Assembly (NCBI GenBank): GCA_950295325.1
Contig: OX485804.1
Coordinates: 54,808,001-54,872,000, forward strand
Direction of reading: 5' to 3'
DNA length: 64,000 nucleotides
DNA from: Polytrichum commune
Taxonomy: Eukaryota; Streptophyta; Polytrichopsida; Polytrichales; Polytrichaceae
Positions 10,313-22,695 of the stretch are shown one piece after another. Every line of letters starts with the position of its first letter. Position 1 is the stretch's first letter. A program made the translations under genes and the position numbers. Below the pieces are notes generated by a model. That model was not told the DNA's origin, made no database searches, and saw only the letters and a list, made by a program, of their open reading frames with translations.

Positions 10313-12990
10313 CTAATTTGCAGCCGCTTCTGATGAGGCATCACGAGAAGATTTGTCAAATTTCACCCATTTCTTCTTCTTATCATCAAACAAATTGCAC
10401 TGTGTGACTATGGTGGTCATGAGAGGGATTCCAAACTCGGCTTTGTTGAGGTGCTTGTCCCAGTTTTCCTGAAGGGAAGCATACGCTTTGCGGAGGTTGT
10501 AACTCGGAATCTTTGACGAAATATGATGAGGGATGTGGACGCTGATGTCATGGCAAAGGTAATCAATCCTGTGATGGAAACAGGAAAGCGCAGATTTGTA
10601 TCAAAAAAGATCCGAAAAGGGTCCCATCTTTCAATTTCATACAGATAAATCTTCAGATTTGTAATCATCGTCACACAGCGGGTTTCATTCACAGTCCCCA
10701 AAGGGGCAACAAAATTCACATTAGTTAGTTAACTCACCATGCTGGGTAGTCACAGTGAACGGTGCCATGAAGCTGGGCATCCACTGCATTCCATTCCCGT
10801 GCTTGCTTGAAAGGAATGTGGGGTGCGGTGTGATGGACCAGAGTGAATGTACTCATCCAGAAATGGAAACCCAACCAGGGTACCACCCACCACTTCAGGA
10901 AGCCTAGGGGACCCGTGAAGTAGAGCAATGGTAACAGAGCAAACACACCAAATGCAGTCACAGCAGCCAAGCTCACCTGCCAAAACAATGCACGTGTCAG
11001 ATCACATAATGCAGTTGTAAGACAATGCTCCCATCGGAGGGAGACCTACAGCTGTCTACAAAAGACAACAAGAACTCTATAATACACTCTACAGTATATC
11101 GGGATCACATCTCCTGATTGCATCAAGTAGTATGTCTTATGAACGATTCCTAGAAGCGAAGGGCTAGCAGCAAACTATCAATATTTATGTAGTAGCTGAA
11201 GTCGCAAAGCTACCTTGACTTTGTTATGGTCTTGAGGACGGAATTTGCTGAGGTCAAAGTGCCACAGAAGCCAATGGCCCACAGATGCAACCCACCAGAG
11301 TGGTCCCATAGCAGCTTCCATTGCAAACTTAGACCAACCTGTAGCTCTGTCGTACATGTATGGACGAAATGGTTGCCAAGCGGTGTCCATAATCAACCTA
11401 TGCAAGTGCAGACAAAGCTTAGACATCAAATACAGGTCTATGGAAACAAGTCTCAGAGCTGAAGCGATCCTAAATACACATCGCATGGAATAAAATTTTA
11501 ACTAACAAACAAACAATGCTGATATATACACTCACTCTGGCAGATCTGCCTTGCAAATACCCCTCTCCGAAAGCTACATGAATATGCTGAATAATGTAAA
11601 GATCACCTACTTACAATTCTCGGAAAAACATAAATTAATACACGTACTTGTTGGTATGGGCATGATGAGTGTTGTGCTTGATTCTCCAGGGCTCGAATGG
11701 GTACATCAGTGGCATAAACATCACTGTCCCGACAATGTCATTGACAAGTTGATTCTTGGAGAAAGAATTGTGTCCAGCATCATGACCGACAACAAAAAGG
11801 CCAGTCATCGCAGTTCCAAGATATGCATAGACAAGTGGATAAAGATACCATGGTGATACTGCAAGGGCGGCATATCCAAGAGCCACAGAAGTAAGGGTGA
11901 TAGCCACAGTCTTCCAGGCTTTCACGTCATCGATTTCGAAAACCTAGAATAGGAAAACAAATGAGACAAACAAAAATCAGTTTCATCTGGTCCACAATTT
12001 GAACAGGTAGCGGACTGTCTATGAGAACAACAGGTCAGCTAACTCCAAATGCACACAAACTTCCAGTTTGCTTTTCACCTCCTTCGGCAGACTCTTGACA
12101 ACTTCGCTCAAAGTCAAGCCCTCAGGGACCTGCAAGACATAAGCTAAATTAGAAAATCAAGCCATGGTCAATAAATATGCACTTTTACATCTTATTAAAC
12201 ATTACTTGTTAAGTAAACAAACGTCACATCATTTTGACAAAAACCTACCGGCTCTCCGATCTGTGTGAACCCTGGGATTGACGTGAACTGTTTGGAAAGA
12301 GGTGCAGCTGTGGCATTTATTTTCAGACTGCGACATTGTTGGGTCCTCTGCTCCTGTAAATATGGGAAATGCTTCATCAGAAAACCAAAAATATGAAGCA
12401 CGGACGGATCCTACTCTTGTTGGACATTCCCTAAAGAACAGAAACGTATGGAACCTTCAATTGAGACCAACATCACTGTACTGTAACTAGTACAGGTCGA
12501 CAAGTCTTTTAATTAGCGCTGCACTTATCAACTCACCCTTGCTGGTAAGGCAAGCCCTGCCAGTCCAGACGGCTTCAGGGATACATTAGAAACAGTCAAT
12601 GGCTTCAACAAATTCTTACTCCTCTGCAATGCCACATAACAAAGATAAGTCAGTTTCCGCTAGTCAAATCAATCAACGATACAATTAAACTACTCGTTGC
12701 ATTAATTCATTTCGATATTCCCTCGCCTACACGAGAATGCAAGTTTGAAAGGATCTAATATCGACCCAAAGCAGATTCAAGCCTGCAAAATCCTCTTATA
12801 ATGATACCTGTAGTATCAATGCTGGCAGAAGCCTGACAGCAAAATTGTATTCCAATACATTTAAGTCGTCTCATTTGCAATGCGGGAACAAAGAGCAAAC
12901 AACAGAAACTGTTTTCAAAGTGCTCACCCTTGCTGAGAAGAGAGTTGAAGCGGGAGTCACCGGCGCGACTTTACACATGACCGCCATCAT
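10313..12990 (-). CDS. FAD6: Plastid omega-6 (oleate) fatty acid desaturase, FAD6 type
   Basis: Membrane di-iron desaturase that introduces the second double bond (18:1 to 18:2, 16:1 to 16:2) into acyl chains of plastid glycerolipids, with ferredoxin as electron donor (family knowledge). Eight coding exons on the minus strand: 12990-12928, 12623-12537, 12353-12249, 12129-12079, 11943-11648, 11397-11214, 10976-10738, 10568-10313. All introns are GT-AG and all phases join, giving 426 codons plus TAG; Arabidopsis FAD6 is about 448 aa. Residues 1-60 are rich in Ser/Lys/Arg/Leu and nearly free of acids, as in a chloroplast transit peptide. Histidine boxes: HDAGH near residue 156, HNTHH near 192, HIPHH near 353. 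Also visible are DTAWQPF, FHFWMSTFTLVHHTAPHIPF and HCDYPAW, split by the last intron at Trp. The start is the first of ATGATG after the leader acceptor. The exon 4 donor (GTGAAA) was chosen because it restores the conserved LPKE-VFEIDD join; a later GTTTGT donor would add six codons. Box 1 is HDAGH where Arabidopsis, as I recall it, has HDCAH. Confidence 0.95.
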
Positions 12991-13003
12991 TGTGACACTC
13001 CTC
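12991..13003 (-). other. FAD6 5'UTR segment just after the leader-intron acceptor
   Basis: On the minus strand TTCTTACAG ends at 13004 and 13 nt later comes ATGATGGCG. A pyrimidine-rich AG this close to the start implies a 5'UTR intron that begins further upstream. Upstream ATGs would not be in frame with the gene without this splice. Confidence 0.65.
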
Positions 13004-14361
13004 CTGTAAGAATTAGGAATCGAAGTTTGAGAAATACGGTCAAAATCACATTTTTTGTAAAAACCTTAAAATAGGTTATGCCTTCACCAAACACTTCCCG
13101 TTTGTGCGCATGTAGAAAAGACAAAATCGAGGAAGGCTTCCATTCGACAAAGATTGCGACACCCTTTGCCAAAATGTATGTCACGTTATGAATACATTAC
13201 ACACATTGCAAAAGCTTGTTTTAGCGGTCTCGCAAATATGGTCATGAAGGTTTGGAATAACAGCAAAGGTCTATCCCAATCCATTCGAGACAACTCCGCA
13301 GCAAAGGTTGTAATCTTCCCAAGGACACTATCTCTAGAACCTACGTCCGCGTAATGTGTCGTCACCAAACATAGCAAGGGCGAATCCGATCCGGACATAT
13401 CAGATCTGTAGCACATGATAAAAGCGCAGCCTCAGAAGACTCACAGGCCACCTGATCTATTGAGATCTCTGAGCTCCTTCGCTGCTCCTTTCTAGCAATC
13501 CAAATCGTCAAATGCCTTTTCCCCGACAAGTGATAATGCACCGCGGAAAAGTAGACCTCTACTGGGAGGTCTCTTGAAGAGAGCATATTGGCATCCCTGT
13601 ACCAGCATTGACTCTCCACTCAAAGATCTAATGAACGAATCTTGATCCGAATAACATCTTCTAACAGACTGTTCCCGATGCGACGTCATCGTATGTGAGG
13701 CTTCAAGAATGCTCATTCCCCGCACCTCCTTAATAATAATCCCCGTTTAACAAACTCGAATGTATAATATATGAAAGCAGCCGCCAATGCAGCAAACGCT
13801 CCGAAATCTACTCAGCTTAAGCATTCAAGCGAGCAGCGCAACCCGAACACCAGAACACGCAGGAAAGAATGCGAATGCCGCACACACGAAGCTGAACAGG
13901 AAACAACGCGCAACGTATCTGCTTGCACCACTTCCGCATCCTCATTCATTCTACCTCGTAAAGAAAGATCCCTCAAGAACCAAATCCATCCATGCTACCA
14001 CCGAAGCATTCATTTACGCGCGTCAAGATCACTCCCCTCCCCTCCCCCCTCCTAAACCAAAACGCGTGATAGGAAGAAGACTACCTCGCCTCAGCACGAC
14101 TGCTTCAACAATGCCAGGCAGCTCAACCACACAGACCTGCAATACACCACACCACACCACACCACACCAACCCCGTCAGTACATCCTGATCCTCAACTAC
14201 CACCCGACCTACCTGCCCGACGCGATCCTAACACCCGAACCATACCACACCAACCCAAACCAAGCTACCACAACATACACTTCACCACAAACACGCAGAA
14301 AGCAAAACAAAACACAAGCAAGCAAAGCACGCACAAAGAACACGGCGAAGAACACTCGCAC
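13004..14361 (-). other. Putative leader (5'UTR) intron of FAD6
   Basis: The best upstream donor in the CpG-rich block is GGGAG followed by GTGCGAG, with GT at 14361-14360. Paired with the TTCTTACAG acceptor at 13004 this gives an intron of about 1.36 kb. The plus-strand ORFs here (for example 13771-14371, with a CACAC-type microsatellite near 14140-14170) are compositional and have no recognisable domain. Leader introns are known to raise expression of FAD2-type desaturases; for this gene that is inference. Confidence 0.45.
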
Positions 14362-14850
14362 CTCCCGTTGAACTCGCGGCCGGACAGCGCCGCCACAGCA
14401 AGCTCCAGAAACCGCGGTGGCTGATCTTTGCGAATGGGAATGTAAGCAACCCGGTTACACTGCACGCTTTGCAGCAGCTGCTTGAGATGTGAGGCGTGAG
14501 CTGAAGCCACAGCAGAAGCGGCCAGAGGACGAGAGAGAGGTGGCGAAAGAGGGAGAAGGAGAGGCAGGCAATGAGAGAGTATCTGAAATATGCCCTAGCT
14601 TAGCAGTTGGCAATGGCAGTAGATACTCGGAGCCCTGTTCCCCCACCCTCCTGTCTTTCTGTCTGTCCCGCCTTGGACCTCGTCTTCTTGGCTCCTCCTC
14701 GTCCTCCCACTCGCTCGCTCGCCCGCCCCTGTCTGGCCAGCGAATCGTCCCACTGCTTTTGTTTCCCTCGGAGCGAGTGATGCGCGACGAAGGAGCTTCG
14801 GGTGATGAGAGCGAGAGGCAGTAGCCACACACGGATCGGCGGTAATTATA
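14362..14850 (-). promoter_or_regulatory. CpG-rich promoter and first untranslated exon of FAD6
   Basis: The block from about 14340 to 14830 is the most GC- and CpG-rich stretch near the gene, in otherwise AT-rich DNA. A minus-strand TATAATTA lies near 14843-14850, which would place the start of transcription near 14.82 kb. The overlapping ORFs on both strands are low-complexity (Arg/Ser/Glu-rich) and I do not regard them as proteins. Confidence 0.4.
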
Positions 14851-15086
14851 AGCTTGTCGCGGAGCCCGCTTCAAACTTCACCTTCTTCTTCTTCTTTACT
14901 TGACTTTTAACTTAGGGGGGAGGGCCCTTCCACGTCCGTTAGTTTGGAGTGAGAATGGGAGGTGCGCATGTAAAAAGTAACTTAGGGAAACATTATTGCA
15001 TGCTTGCATGTTGATCACTTGCTCTTTCCACTGAGAAAGGCAGCCCTTTCTGAACGTAATAAGCTTAAGTGGCGGTCAGTTAATAA

Positions 15087-15577
15087 GGGCCACTTCACAC
15101 ACGAGACTGAGAGCCCGTGACCGTTCCACTTCAAGCACTCTCATTGGTGGAAAAGGCAGAGCCGGTCCAAGTTCGCTACTTCACACTACCCTTGAGGGAC
15201 CAACGGAGTATGGGAATGTGAGATGGATGTAAAGTCTACATGGATTCAAACATGGCATCAAATGGATCATGTCTCATGGTCACGTGGACTATTTTTTAAA
15301 ACCACCTCTTGGAGGTAGGCGTAACACAAAACCGGGAGACCATGGCATTCTGAACGTTCACAACCGTTGATTTATTCTATTTTATCATGCATGAGGACCC
15401 GCATGAATAGAAATTCATTGAAATAGCATTTGGTTGAGGGCATGGTCACATATGACTTCAAACTACACTTGAGGGTCCGTGACCGCACTACATGATTTTG
15501 GGATGGCCTTTGGACACTTTCTTTTGGGCTCTCACAATTTCATGGTCATGACTCTTGGCTCGTGTGTGAAGTGGCCC
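15087..15577. mobile_element. Tourist-like MITE copy 1 (PIF/Harbinger), 491 bp
   Basis: Starts GGGCCACTTCACACACGAG and ends in its inverse, CGTGTGTGAAGTGGCCC. It is flanked by TAA on both sides (15084-15086 and 15578-15580). GGGCC termini and TWA target sites are typical of PIF/Harbinger. No coding capacity. Confidence 0.85.
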
Positions 15578-15647
15578 TAAGTTGATAACAACAACGGTGT
15601 CTTATTCCAACACTCTCATTAACCTAGTGTTTCTTTTTGGTGCAGAT

Positions 15648-16025
15648 TTACGCTAAATATGATATTTAGTGTGTCATATGGTATTTTATGTCACTATGTT
15701 AATTTTTTGGATGACACTTCTTATGAATAAGTGGACAAATATTGTCTTGGATGATGGATGGGTTCATCCATTGGCCAAAACCCTACCTCCTCTTGTCAGC
15801 AACTTGTGATGGAATATTGTCTGGATGATTGAAATTTGAGTGAAAAATCACTTGGTAAGTGACAATAACTGCAACAATGTAATCCTATAATCCCCAAATA
15901 TTAACAAGGAATGACATGGATTGTTGGGTTAACCTTTAGTGTTGGTGACACTATACCACGGTTTACAATCACTACTGAGCAAGACGATTAGAATTGGTGA
16001 CACTAAATATCATATTTAGTGTACA
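15648..16025. mobile_element. MITE with palindromic ACTAAATATGATATTTAGT ends, copy 1
   Basis: Left end GCTAAATATGATATTTAGTG and right end CACTAAATATCATATTTAGT are inverted, and each is itself nearly palindromic. The interior matches 58667-58975 in the opposite orientation (shared GGTGACACTA, TTACCAAGTGA-type blocks). No ORF; target-site duplication not resolved. Confidence 0.75.
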
Positions 16026-16148
16026 CCATAACTGATCACTTGTCCGAGAGCATGAGGGTTATGAAATCGCATTGCATTGCTTCATCCATGTAAGCGAAGC
16101 GCAATCTTATTCATAATTCCTAGATTATGTTCATGAGGTGATCGGTTT

Positions 16149-16545
16149 AACTACACTACATATTGTATACAATGTCATATGGTATTTTAAATCATTGTGG
16201 TAACTTTTTATAGTGACATCTTTATGAATAAGTTTACAAATACTATCATCCCAAGTTACTTTTAGTTCATCAATATGCTAATCATGAAACAAAGTTTAGT
16301 ATATTTTGCATCCTAACATTATGTGATGAAAAATTGTCATGTATGATTGAAATTTTGGAAGAAAAAACACTTAGTAATTGGCAGTAATTGCAACATTATA
16401 AATCTAAAATGCCAAAAAAAAATACAAGGTACAAAAAATGATGTTAGTTTTATTATTAGTTGTTGATGACACTACACGGGCAGTTTACAATTAGTACCGA
16501 GCAAGACAAATAGAATTGGTGACACTAAATACAACATTTTAGTTC
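16149..16545. mobile_element. MITE of the same family, copy 2, diverged
   Basis: Begins ACTACACTACATATTGTATA and ends GGTGACACTAAATACAACAT. The interior (TGTCATATGGTATTTTA near the left, GAATTGGTGACACTAAAT at the right) parallels the copy at 15648, which it follows by only about 120 bp. Confidence 0.65.
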
Positions 16546-17419
16546 AGCTCAAGGAGGTGGATGACTCATTGCTTCCGCGGCTCGTCCTTCACTCTCCTCT
16601 CTCTCTCCTTGCATGCATTGGCTCCCCTTGTGGCATCCCTATCCTCTGTGAGCTAAGCCTAAGGAAACGGTATTATTTTCTATTATTTAAAATAAATGGC
16701 AAATACTAGAATTTGTTTGCTCCAATGTTTCACATTGCCTTGCCTAAATTAGAGTATGGCGGTGGTTGTATCATTCAATACGGCCTATGTATATATATCC
16801 AAATGAGGTTGATTCTAGTGCACATTGCACATGAAGTTCTCCTGTTTCAATGTGCTTGTGGATTAATGTTTGCTTTTCTTCTCTTTGTTATAGACTGAAA
16901 TAGAGATAGTGTATTTGGACAGTATGTAGGTGCATTTCTCAGTCATACCCGTATATGGTATCTGAGGGTATATATAGTGTATATCAAAATTTTAATACAA
17001 TATGGACATGTGGCACTATCTCATTGCACCATGGAACTGGCCATACTAACCAGGTTGATAGTCTGGTTGATACCCTCGGGATATCTGGGGTGTTTAACTA
17101 CTTACACTAGATTAAGTTCTTCATACCCTCGGGATACCCTGATTGGGTTCCCTAGTTAGAGGCTAATTACTTGATGTCCTTTCTTAGTGTCCAGGGTCTA
17201 TATCCTCTACTGATACCCTGGTCCCAGGGTATTAACCCTAAACCTTATCTGGTTGCACCCTAAGCCTCATCTGGTTGCACCTTAAGCCTCATCAGATTGT
17301 CTTAATTAGTTATGATACTAATTCTATAACACTCTTCTCTTTTGGATTCAACTACCTTTCATGTACAGATTTTCCCGCTCTCTCGTTTGGTACATATTTG
17401 CTTAGCTTTGGCACATGTT
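16546..17419. other. AT-rich region with small ACCCTCGGGATA repeats
   Basis: No gene. Around 17070-17230 the strings ATACCCTCGGGATA and related ATACCCTGGTCCCAGGGTAT recur; each is close to a palindrome. Around 17235-17300 TTATCTGGTTGCACC / CTCATCTGGTTGCACC are repeated in tandem. Confidence 0.4.
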
Positions 17420-17820
17420 TGGATGCATGTTCGTTTAGCTTTATTGCAAGCCTCTTGAATTCCGCCACAGGTTTTAAATGTTTGGCTTTGCTGACTTGGT
17501 TTCTTTGCTGCAATCCTTTTGAGTTTGGGTATAGGCTTAGTTGTAGTCCTCTTAAATTTGGTGTAGGGTTTATGGATGGTTGCTTAATATGTTGCATATT
17601 TAGGCTTAGATGTAGGTTGTTGCAAGCATCTTGAATCAAGTTTGTTGTATGTTGTTTCAAGGTTGTTGGTCCATGATTTAAGGTTGTTGCAAGCCTTTTG
17701 AAAAAACTCTTAGGTTTAAGGTTGTTGCAGACCTCTTAAATATGCTCTAGGGTTCAAGGTTCTTTTGGGATTTATGTTTGTTGTAGGTTGTTCAGTTTTG
17801 TTGCAAGCCTTCGACGACTT
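17420..17820. repeat. Degenerate tandem repeat with TTGCAAGCCTCTTGAA core
   Basis: At least six diverged units of about 40-65 bp, each with a GTTGTTGCAAGCCTCTTGAA-like core followed by a TTAGGTTT/TAGGGTT-like tail (near 17437, 17507, 17530, 17617, 17680, 17720, 17800). The 119-codon plus ORF across it is a by-product of the repeat. Confidence 0.5.
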
Positions 17821-19690
17821 TGATGGAAGTTTGCAGCAACTTCACATTTCAATGTGCTTGTATGTATGTTTATATTGAGCCATCTAGCAATACTAGTTGC
17901 AACACATGTGTGAGCATTGATTGTTTGCATTCACTCAAGCATTGACTTCAAGCCATTCAATTTGAAGATACGTGAGATCAATCAAACCAATATTAAAACT
18001 CAACCAATGCACACAAAGGGTCAATGAGAGCAATTTTTTAAACCAATCATATTGGTAATATGTTAAACCATTCTCAATATCAATACATGAAGCCAATCCA
18101 TGCCTATGTGAAGCCATTCAAAACATACGAGAAATCAAACCCAACTTTGAATAATGACATGCAATAGTATTTTGCCTTCAAGCAATTCAATGCTAGGGAA
18201 TAATGACATTTTCAAAAAGAATATGAATAGCAACAATATGATTAATATGGAGTTAAAATCATGACCATTATGGTGAAAGGCCAAAGGAGTATCACAAATC
18301 TTGAAACCAAATAATCAAATACAAATACTCACGAGTACGTCACTCATAATAGTTCATTTTCCTTATATTGCCAATGATGCTATTTGAGTCATCCAAGAGT
18401 TTGTAATGGGTGTCGTGATACTCAATTTGTGCAGTCCCCAATCGTAAATCTTGAAAGTTCTAAACCACATCAAGGACCATAACCAAAGCCAGTTGATGTT
18501 GACGTTCCCTCTTTGGTACTTGACTCTCCTAGGGGCTCAAAGCAAGGTTCAAGCACAACACCCCCCTCATCTTGTATTATCATGTTGTGCATTATCGTAC
18601 GTACGTACATACATACATACATACATACATGATATCAAAAATGACATTAAGAGCCCATAATCTACATGGAAGTGAAATAACCCCCCACATGCTTGTTAAA
18701 AAAACAATTCTACCCCCTAGTAGAATCAAATATTCTTACTTGATCCTTGCCTCTTCCATCATTCTTGTCATTGTCTTGTGCTACCAAATATGACACAACT
18801 TTTGGGAAAGTTTTCTCCTTGTGTTTGCCACCGGATTACTTTATTGCTATCGCAAGTATTGGTTATCACTTGCTCTTAGACTACCATTGTCTTATTTGCT
18901 CCACATAGAGACTCTCTACCCGACTAGGCCTTACTACCAACACTATCATATCCATCCTCATGTACCGGTACTATTGACCCAATCACTCTTATTGATTACG
19001 TGCCTCTCCAATAGTTGATGTCAGCTATTATACCGTGCTTAGTAGTCTAATCTCATCTTTGAGTATCCGACAAACCATATACTCATGTGACCTAAATTTA
19101 TCCAAAGTAACTACATTACTTATGATTTGTTGGTAGTTCTCACATTATTATATCCAACCATACCTTACATTACGGGTACAATAATCCTCAATCTTCATTA
19201 AGGGTAGCCACGCAACTCCTCAATACCTTCTACATTCGTAACATCATTCTTTGGATGATCCTAAGTTTTTCACCGTCTTGACTATTTGTTTCATTGCCGT
19301 AGTTCATGTTAACCCATAATGCCCCACATCCCATCTCTAAGGTCAAACTCCATAGTCGACTCACACAACCATCTTACAAATTTCAACAATCATCTCCACA
19401 CTTATTCAAAATGGTGACCACTTCCAAAACCATCATAAAAATTGGTTACACTTAACATTGTTTGCTTCACACTTAAATATTTTTCTCCATTGTTATCTCG
19501 ACTCCCTACTTCTAGTCCTAACCACACCTTCAACAAGGGTTCTTCTTCTCTAATGCCTTCCCTCCTACACTTATCTAATCCTTTTGTTTGCTACTAACCC
19601 TTATCCATGCCTATTTACTTCTACTTTCATGGTTATTTCATAAATGTAACTTCTTTTTAACGTTAACAATGCTTGCAAAACCCCAAAGCA
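17821..19690. other. Non-coding AT-rich region with a TACA microsatellite
   Basis: No gene recognised. A (TACA)n tract lies at about 18597-18630. ORFs are short and have no domains. Confidence 0.4.
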
Positions 19691-20660
19691 CCTTTCAATG
19701 TCCTTTCTCGTTGATTCTTTTGTTGATGCAAAATGAGATTGCTATGGATCTTGGGGGTTGGTGATGTTTTACACAAAGCAAAGCCCACTTGGGATATACC
19801 CCATCAACTAATATATAGTACATGTCATACCAATTTTCGTAGACCCAGTACGCATCACCCGATGTATCGCCATTGAGGATGTCATGGACCAAGGGAGACC
19901 TATTTAGTACATTGATGTTGTTTCCACCAGGGAGTCCAAAAAATGTGTGCCACACATACAAACTATGGTCACAAACAACCTCAAGTATGATAGATTGTTT
20001 CTTGTCCTTATTCTGGAAACTCCATTGCAAGGCGACTAGATAGGCTTTCCAAAGTCAATGCATGTAGTCAATGTTGTCAAACATGCTTGGCCACCAGCTA
20101 TCATTTTATATTTGGATTTGATTGAGAATATTAGATTGGGTTGGTTTCCAAAGATAATCAATCTCGAAATTGGCTCTGACAGCCCTACACCATCTCTTTA
20201 TCACCTCCGAGGATGTACAATATTCCCATGGTTGTTTAGCAATTGTAGTATATGCCAAAAATATGCCAAAAATAATGGTAATTTTTTTGAATGGGAGAGA
20301 GTCATGGCATGCGCTAACATGTTGTGTGAAGTACGGGGTCATTGCCACCTATTGTAGCAAATATCCTCATGAAAACATGTCATCTCATTCTATATACTCT
20401 TCCAATATTCCCAACATCAAATGAGGTTCATCGGCAAAGCAATCATGATATCATTGTTCCGGCCAAATAATTTGGAATCTCACTATTGGTATTTCCTGTT
20501 CTTGTTGGGCCTCTTACCATCATCTGAACCAACTCGTTGCTTTGGCTCCTTGTCAAATGATTCTTACTACATTTTTTGCAGAAACGTCCACAAGATGTAG
20601 TCCTCATCTTCATCATCCTCTAATTCCTCTCATGTATTATGATTATACTGCCTCCATTGA
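19690..20660 (-). pseudogene. PIF/Harbinger-type DDE transposase, broken
   Basis: On the minus strand the best piece (20030-19695) reads MQWSFQNKDKKQSIILEVVC, then LYVWHTFFGLPGGNNINVLN, RSPLVHDIL and VDGVYPKWALL. These are the hallmark blocks of the DDE_Tnp_4 nuclease, with the Asp of the ADGIYP-like box kept. Upstream, 20348-20106 gives SSEVIKRWCRAVRANFEIDY and the 20105-20031 stretch gives FDNIDYMHW, the counterpart of GSIDCMHW. Stops and frameshifts separate all pieces. An acidic stretch (EELEDDEDEDY) near 20620 may be the start. Elements of this superfamily mobilise GGGCC-ended, TWA-flanked MITEs like the four in this window; the direct link is inference. Confidence 0.8.
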
Positions 20661-22687
20661 TTTGACATTGGAAGGAGAAGTTTAAAGAGAGTATGGGTAC
20701 AATAATTGAACAAAATGAACAAAATTGCGAAATGACAAACTAATGAATATACATGCTTGCAACACTAGACTAAATACAACAAAAGACATATCCGCATATC
20801 ATTATGTACATGTTGAACGCATGTTGACTTGTACAATTCACAAAAAAATTATGGATAGAATTTGTGGAAAAAATAAGGCATGAGGACAAAACACATATTA
20901 ATATCGGCCCAAATAGTCAAGTGTGGCAAATGAGCCTTCATTTATTTGAATAATGCATCGAGACAAACAATACATTTATCAATTGATTTATGAGTGAAAA
21001 TAAGTGGCAATGGACAAATAACCATGGATGAAATCATCTAGAACCCTAATTATGTGTAGATGAAGTGATGTGAGGCTGAAATAACGTATGGATGAAACAT
21101 TATATGGAGGAAACCACGGTTGTGGATGGAATCAAACTAGCAGATGTAACCCAAGGGACAAATGAAATACCACAAAAAAATGATGATGCAATGGAGGATG
21201 TGTTTGAGTTGGTAAAAGGATAATAGAATATCAATTAGCCACATGTAACATGGGCACCAAAGAAAACAAGGGTCATTTCATGCTTCTGGAAGGGGTTGAG
21301 TCACCACTATGCCAACTATAGCCAAATTTGGGGGTCCTTGTTGGGATACACACATGCCCTTCCGTTCACCACAATCACAATGTTTGTTAAAATTGAATGG
21401 AACAATGGTTTTACCATGCCATATTTGGTGGTCTTGATGGGAATATTCTAAGGCATGAGTTAATTATCAATTCCTTTGTCGCACCCTATCAACATTAAGA
21501 TGTTAATATATTATATACGATGATATATTCAATGCCATTTGTAATTTTATTGGTAGGTGGGAAATGAGTCCACACACCCAACAAATCCTAGTGAATGGTG
21601 TATGATATGTGCAAATCAAAACATAAAAAAGGTTGTGAGCCTTGTGATGGGGAACTATATTGTCCGCTTTGAAGAGCACCATGCATGCATAAGTTGATCA
21701 TCACTTCTTGTGTCACACCATATGAGGCTTGAAACGTCCACTTTTAAACCATGCCACATTCTTTGCTAGCAAGGCTCGGGACTAGATAGCATTGATGGTA
21801 TGAAGGGCGTGTTTTTAGAATGAACTTTTAGGCTAAGTTAAAGTGAGGAGGGAAGGGGACATTCGTCGCCTTCACATAAATCAAACTACATCCACCATCC
21901 TCTATAATTAGGAGTGCTATCCACCGAGTTGTGACACACTTGATTTGTGTGTGCAAGATGAGCAAATTAGGAGGTGGCACGTGGCTATGAGGTGCCTAAC
22001 CAACTTGTATTGTGGGTATTCTATAATGAAAAGTAAATCCGACAACACTTTATCTTACCCATGAACACTTTAGAGACACGACATGACCAATATTGGCATT
22101 GAACTTGGTTTTCATTGTCAAATGACCCATGTAGAATCATTGAACGATAAAAGAGATCCCCCTATAACATTATTAGGAAAGCATGGAATCAATCACCCTC
22201 AACCCCAAATTCAACGACTTCAAATTCTTCGGTCATGTTTTGCAAATGCTAACTTGCTCAAGTTTTTGATGCTTGAATCCATCAGCTAAATTATTCCACA
22301 AAGTTGGAGGTGTCCACATTAGCCTCATCTACCTTAGTGTATCAACCAACGATTGATACTAAAGTGTGTGTGTGTTTGTTTTTTGTTTTTTGTTTTTTTG
22401 AGTTGAATTTAACGGAGTGTGCACTAGGGTTTTGGGTAGAGCATGGGGTGTTACTATGAGAGGAGGTGGTGTTGATGATCTTGATGTTAGGTGTGAGTTG
22501 GGTGAGACATTGGCAAGATCATGGTGTGCATATACACATATAAAGCCTGGGGGGAATAAATGGGTTGAATATGCAATAAGTAATTCCCTCTTGCCGACCG
22601 GTTATGGAGACATGTTTACAAGATTTGCATGTTCCACGGTATGATATGATTTGACATGACAAGCCCCAAAAAACGCACTCGAAACAC
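20661..22687. other. Non-coding region, no recognised element
   Basis: AT-rich with scattered short ORFs lacking domains. A block at about 22570-22632 (GCAATAAGTAATTCCCTCTT, GGTTATGGAGACATGTTTAC) recurs at 23540-23591, so the foldback between them sits within a short direct repeat. Confidence 0.35.
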
Positions 22688-22695
22688 ATATTCAT

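Noticed and set aside
13771-14371. Overlapping plus-strand ORFs of 94 and 194 codons
   Set aside because: They lie in the presumed FAD6 leader intron, are Thr/His/Pro-rich with a CACAC microsatellite, and have no domain.
14455-14874. Several ORFs of 76-139 codons on both strands
   Set aside because: They are by-products of the GC-rich promoter/5'UTR block: low complexity, mutually overlapping, no conserved motif.
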